Source of the DNA: Flavobacteriaceae bacterium
GTDB taxonomy: Bacteria > Bacteroidota > Bacteroidia > Flavobacteriales > Flavobacteriaceae
Assembly: GCA_947483075.1 (NCBI GenBank)
Contig: CANKLE010000006.1
Coordinates: forward strand, 1 to 64,000
Direction of reading: 5' to 3'
DNA length: 64,000 bases
Shown: positions 61,089-64,000 of the stretch, in pieces
Layout of the letters: every line of letters begins with the position of its first letter
Numbering within the stretch: position 1 is the stretch's first letter
Notes under the pieces: generated by a model
The model's database searches: none
What the model saw: only the letters and a program-made list of their open reading frames with translations
What the model was told of the DNA's origin: nothing
Program-made: the position numbers and the translations under genes

Positions 61089-63249
61089 AGTATTTCACCA
61101 CTTTAAAATGCACGGTTTGGCTTTCAAATTGCAGGCTAATGAGGTAGGTGCCTTTAGCAAAACCCGAAAGATCTAACTGATCTTCTAGGCCTGTTTTTGA
61201 TTTTTGTATCAATACTTGGCCCATTACATCGGTTACGGTGAGTGCTGAGAAATTCGTTTTAGCCTGGATGTTTACCTTGCCAGTTGTGGGATTTGGCGCA
61301 TAAGTAAAATCAATCATCGGCTGAAAACTAGGATTGGCTAAGGTAGTTAAACAGGCTACGCTTGCTTCATATCCCGCGGCTACAACTCCGCCATCAGATG
61401 CAAATTTAAAGGTTAAAGACCCATCGGCAGCAGTAGACTCAAACGGACCAGGAATAGTGGTTCCGGTAAATCCTCCGTTGCTCAAATCGGCCGCTGAGGT
61501 GGAGTTTCCGTCGTATACATACAAATAATCCCAGTCTAATTCAAGGTCAAAAGCCGTGAAAGTAAGTTGTATTTTTTTGTTGGGTAAATTCGGAATTAGA
61601 ACGCGCACATAGGTTTCAGAATCGGTATAATCATTGGCTGTTCCCCCAGTATCGGTAAGGGATACGCCATTACAATAATCAGTTCCTGTAGCAATAACGG
61701 TTTGTCTGCTAGGCGCTTCTAAGCCAGAACCACACACGGGACGCACCCGAATGCGGTAAAAGGTATTGGGCGCTAAATTGGTGAAGGTATACGAATTGGT
61801 AGCAACCGGAATCCAGTTGATGTTTCCGGCAGTAAAAGTTGAGGCAGACACTTCCCAATTGGTTGTCGAATTATCTACCCAAGTTACAGTAGCAGAAGTA
61901 TTGTCAGTATTGGTCACGGCAATAGAAGCCACCGTATTGATACAGGTATTGATACAGTCAGAACTCAAACAGGTTGAGCCATTTACCGTACTCAAGATTA
62001 GCGCTGCAGGTTGCGGACCAAATCCGTTGCTAAAACTAATTCCCGCATTCACCAAATGGCAATAACTCATAATAGTGCCTTTTACCGAATTTGACGGAAT
62101 AGGCCCCTGAGGGCAAGACCCTTCGCTGTATCCTGCTTGTTGTCCACAGCCATCAATAGCGGTATCGTCGCCATTCCAATAACAACCGTGGGTATGAGGG
62201 GAGCCCAATAAATGTCCCATCTCGTGCGAAATCACTTCGATGGTCCACGAATAGGTAGGCACCGAACTGTAGCTGGTGGTCACGTCGGCGTAACTGAAAT
62301 TATCTTGCGAGCAAAGCCCATTAATCGTAACGGCTACTCCGCCTAATCCACCTGGATCAATTCCCACCAATTGGCCTATATCGCCATCAAATACGGGACG
62401 CACTTCATTAAACTTAAACAGGTAATCGGAAGAGGAAGTTCCGATGCCTTCGTAGGGATCTTGGGTGGTCCAAATGAAAATATTTTTGATCGCGACACTG
62501 ATGCCGTCATTGGCGTACAAGGTTTGCACATTATTAAACACCGAAGTCATCCAGTTGGTTGTGGTTGTGGTATTGTTATTGTTGGATTGGTATAAATTTT
62601 TGTCAATTTCGAAATACATCGATACACATCGGGTACTGTTGGGTTGTGTGAGTTCTAGATTTGGCGAATAATTCACCGCTGCTGATTCTTTGGCCGCACA
62701 GCTAAAATCATTCAAAACCTTCAAGTCGTTTTCGGCATAGACAATGTATGTTGCATTGTTTTCTAATTTACCCACCACCAAATTGCCCAGTTCCTTGCTC
62801 GAAATGATTCCGTTGAGTTCGTTGGCAAAAAAATTGAAGGAGACCACCGAGTTGGGGTTGTTTTTGATCGCCCCTCGGTAGTATAATCCGGGGCTATAGG
62901 CTATATTTTTTTGTACATCTGTATCCAGGTGAAAGCCCTGGGTGAATGGATTTACTCGATACAATTGCACCGTTACCGTATTATTTTGATAGGGAATACT
63001 AAGTTCTATAAATTCCTTTTTTTGTGTCATTATGGCCGCAACCTCCGCCGTATTTAGGCTGGCATAGCTAGCTTTTTCAATCGTCGCAGTTATATCGGGC
63101 GTAGGAGTGTATCCGCTAACAGCCAAAACAGCAAAAGGCGTAAATTCGGTGTTAGCCGCATTCAGTTGACTGATTTTTTTAGCTACTTCAAGTTGCGAAA
63201 AGCCAGTAAAACCAATTAGGGACACCAAAAGAATCAGGTAATTTTTCAT
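61087..63249 (-). CDS. Reprolysin-like zinc metalloprotease with T9SS type A tail
   Basis: A 720-residue secreted protease. A signal peptide (to about 19, GFSQ) is followed by a propeptide-like region and an M12B-type catalytic domain. The zinc site is HEMGHLLGSPHTH (HExxHxxGxxH, near residue 345), with a Met-turn-like IMSY. Then come a fibronectin III module (about 435-515), a CUB-like domain (about 520-630, with LELDWDYLYVYDG) and a type A T9SS sorting domain (about 645-720, with YAPNPTTGKVNIQ and FAKGTYLISLQ). It is probably released or anchored through the general T9SS sortase pathway. It has its own promoter box. Confidence 0.93.
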   Translation of the reverse strand: MKNYLILLVSLIGFTGFSQLEVAKKISQLNAANTEFTPFAVLAVSGYTPTPDITATIEKASYASLNTAEVAAIMTQKKEFIELSIPYQNNTVTVQLYRVNPFTQGFHLDTDVQKNIAYSPGLYYRGAIKNNPNSVVSFNFFANELNGIISSKELGNLVVGKLENNATYIVYAENDLKVLNDFSCAAKESAAVNYSPNLELTQPNSTRCVSMYFEIDKNLYQSNNNNTTTTTNWMTSVFNNVQTLYANDGISVAIKNIFIWTTQDPYEGIGTSSSDYLFKFNEVRPVFDGDIGQLVGIDPGGLGGVAVTINGLCSQDNFSYADVTTSYSSVPTYSWTIEVISHEMGHLLGSPHTHGCYWNGDDTAIDGCGQQAGYSEGSCPQGPIPSNSVKGTIMSYCHLVNAGISFSNGFGPQPAALILSTVNGSTCLSSDCINTCINTVASIAVTNTDNTSATVTWVDNSTTNWEVSASTFTAGNINWIPVATNSYTFTNLAPNTFYRIRVRPVCGSGLEAPSRQTVIATGTDYCNGVSLTDTGGTANDYTDSETYVRVLIPNLPNKKIQLTFTAFDLELDWDYLYVYDGNSTSAADLSNGGFTGTTIPGPFESTAADGSLTFKFASDGGVVAAGYEASVACLTTLANPSFQPMIDFTYAPNPTTGKVNIQAKTNFSALTVTDVMGQVLIQKSKTGLEDQLDLSGFAKGTYLISLQFESQTVHFKVVKY

Positions 63250-63274
63250 AGTGAAATAGGTTGAGTAATGGGTT

Positions 63275-63282
63275 CAAATATA
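63275..63282 (-). promoter_or_regulatory. -7 promoter box for the T9SS metalloprotease
   Basis: CAAATATA on the plus strand reads TATATTTG on the minus strand, 25 bp upstream of the ATG at 63249. Confidence 0.55.
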
Positions 63283-63317
63283 GGAATTAAAGCATATTTA
63301 ATTCGTTAATCAAAGGG

Positions 63318-63692
63318 TCAAAAATGATAAAAGGCATTTTCTAGGTGTTCTAAACTGGGTTTTTCCTTTAACTTTCCTGCTTGAGGGAGTGTGATGGCAA
63401 TGATGTCAAATCGCACTTCTACATCCAGTTCGTGTTCTTCTACATAAGCCGAAACCGCTTTGACCAGGAGTTGAATTTTCTTGGGCGTTACAAAATCTTG
63501 TGGATCGCCAAAATGTGCTGAGGTCCTGGTTTTTACTTCAATTACAGCCAAGGTAGTTCCTTGTTGTGCCAAAATATCTACTTCCGCTTTTTGATAGGTC
63601 CAATTGGTGTGCAGAATGGAATAGCCTTTTTGGAGCAGGTGTTCTACCGCCCATTCCTCGCCCTGTTTGCCCAATTCGTTATGCGCAGCCAT
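63318..63692 (-). CDS. YraN family (UPF0102) putative endonuclease
   Basis: A 124-residue cytosolic protein of the YraN/UPF0102 family, with the PD-(D/E)XK nuclease fold but no settled role. NELGKQGEEWAVEHLLQKGY is the family N-terminus. The nuclease-like residues appear in AEVDILAQQG and VIEVKTR. Its ATG overlaps the stop of the upstream LD-carboxypeptidase gene (TAATG), so translation is probably coupled. Confidence 0.92.
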   Translation of the reverse strand: MAAHNELGKQGEEWAVEHLLQKGYSILHTNWTYQKAEVDILAQQGTTLAVIEVKTRTSAHFGDPQDFVTPKKIQLLVKAVSAYVEEHELDVEVRFDIIAITLPQAGKLKEKPSLEHLENAFYHF

Positions 63693-64000
63693 TAGTCTAT
63701 ATACAATTCTGTTCCCAAAGCAGTTACGGTCAATCTTGCTTTACTCCCAAAAGGCAAGGCACGATTATCTGCGATATGGCCTGCAGGAAAATGATAGGCA
63801 ATAGGAATATTCAAAGGGGTTAAATGCTCAGCAAGAATTTCATAGGCCGATTTTCCCCATGGGATTTCGTTGTCGTGCATTTGACTGAATGTGCCTACAA
63901 TAACGCCGCTAAGTTGGGAAAATAATCCGCTTCGTTTCAAGCCCATACACATTCGGTCTAGGTGGTATAAGTATTCGTCTAAGTCTTCGATGAATAAAAT
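63692..64000 (-). CDS. S66 family LD-carboxypeptidase, C-terminal part (cut by window edge)
   Basis: Only the last 102 residues are in the window; the gene continues beyond base 64000. The visible text begins FIEDLDEYLYHLDRM, with the catalytic glutamate of serine peptidase family S66, and continues GVIVGTFSQM. GHIADNRALPFGSKARL carries the catalytic histidine. These enzymes remove the terminal D-Ala from muropeptide tetrapeptides during cell-wall recycling. The stop overlaps the YraN start by 1 bp. Confidence 0.9.
   Translation of the reverse strand: MLFIEDLDEYLYHLDRMCMGLKRSGLFSQLSGVIVGTFSQMHDNEIPWGKSAYEILAEHLTPLNIPIAYHFPAGHIADNRALPFGSKARLTVTALGTELYID

Overview
The window looks like chromosomal DNA of a member of the Flavobacteriaceae (Bacteroidota), most likely Flavobacterium or a close relative. 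Four things point there. Start sites are preceded by the Bacteroidota -7 promoter box TAnnTTTG at 18 places. Secreted proteins carry type IX secretion (T9SS) tails of both type A and type B. The gene families are typical: PorP/SprF, DUF4175, DUF4837, DUF2480, head-GIN and a PIF1-like helicase with a C-terminal helix-turn-helix. The suf gene order also fits. About 49 protein genes and one tRNA (Cys) fill nearly all of the 64 kb. No rRNA, phage, insertion sequence, CRISPR array or antiphage island was seen.

Layout. 1-300 holds a 76-bp sequence in two tandem copies. 301-8749 carries rnr, a head-GIN protein, a LysE-type exporter, tRNA-Cys, folB, glnS with an unusual C-terminal extension, a small outer-membrane barrel protein and gltX. 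8898-16755 is one compact run: DUF4175 membrane protein, ybeY, mnmG, a lipoprotein, a methyltransferase and an OmpH/Skp-like lipoprotein. Two parS-like sites bracket mnmG, which suggests an origin-proximal location. 16843-25433 has a PIF1-like helicase, holB, pgk, a LysM lytic transglycosylase, DUF4837 and a GNAT enzyme. 25430-32820 is on the minus strand: an M1 peptidase, rnpA, a C-terminal processing protease, a tandem-OmpA protein, a subtilase and an MBL-fold hydrolase.

32982-41642 is the SUF iron-sulfur cluster assembly locus: iscA/sufA, sufB, sufC, sufD, sufS, sufE, a DUF59 (SufT-like) gene and DUF2480. It is interrupted by a divergent serine hydrolase and contains a small lipoprotein gene. 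Its spacers carry arrays of 7-bp repeats, two of them paired as inverted arms around a shared AACAACGGG. This is the most unexplained structure in the window. 43060-53259 is a three-gene T9SS unit: a 2459-residue multidomain surface protein with a type B tail, a PorP/SprF protein, and a TPR/propeller/CRD/OmpA protein built like PorE. 53452-64000 carries CotH, a deaminase, an NTF2-like lipoprotein, a threonine dehydrogenase, a lipoprotein plus mfd, a T9SS type A metalloprotease, YraN and the end of an LD-carboxypeptidase cut by the window edge.

Most of the window is ordinary housekeeping. The best leads are the heptamer elements of the suf spacers, the parS pair (one copy supplies a start codon), the T9SS adhesin/PorP/PorE-like triad, and the GlnRS extension.
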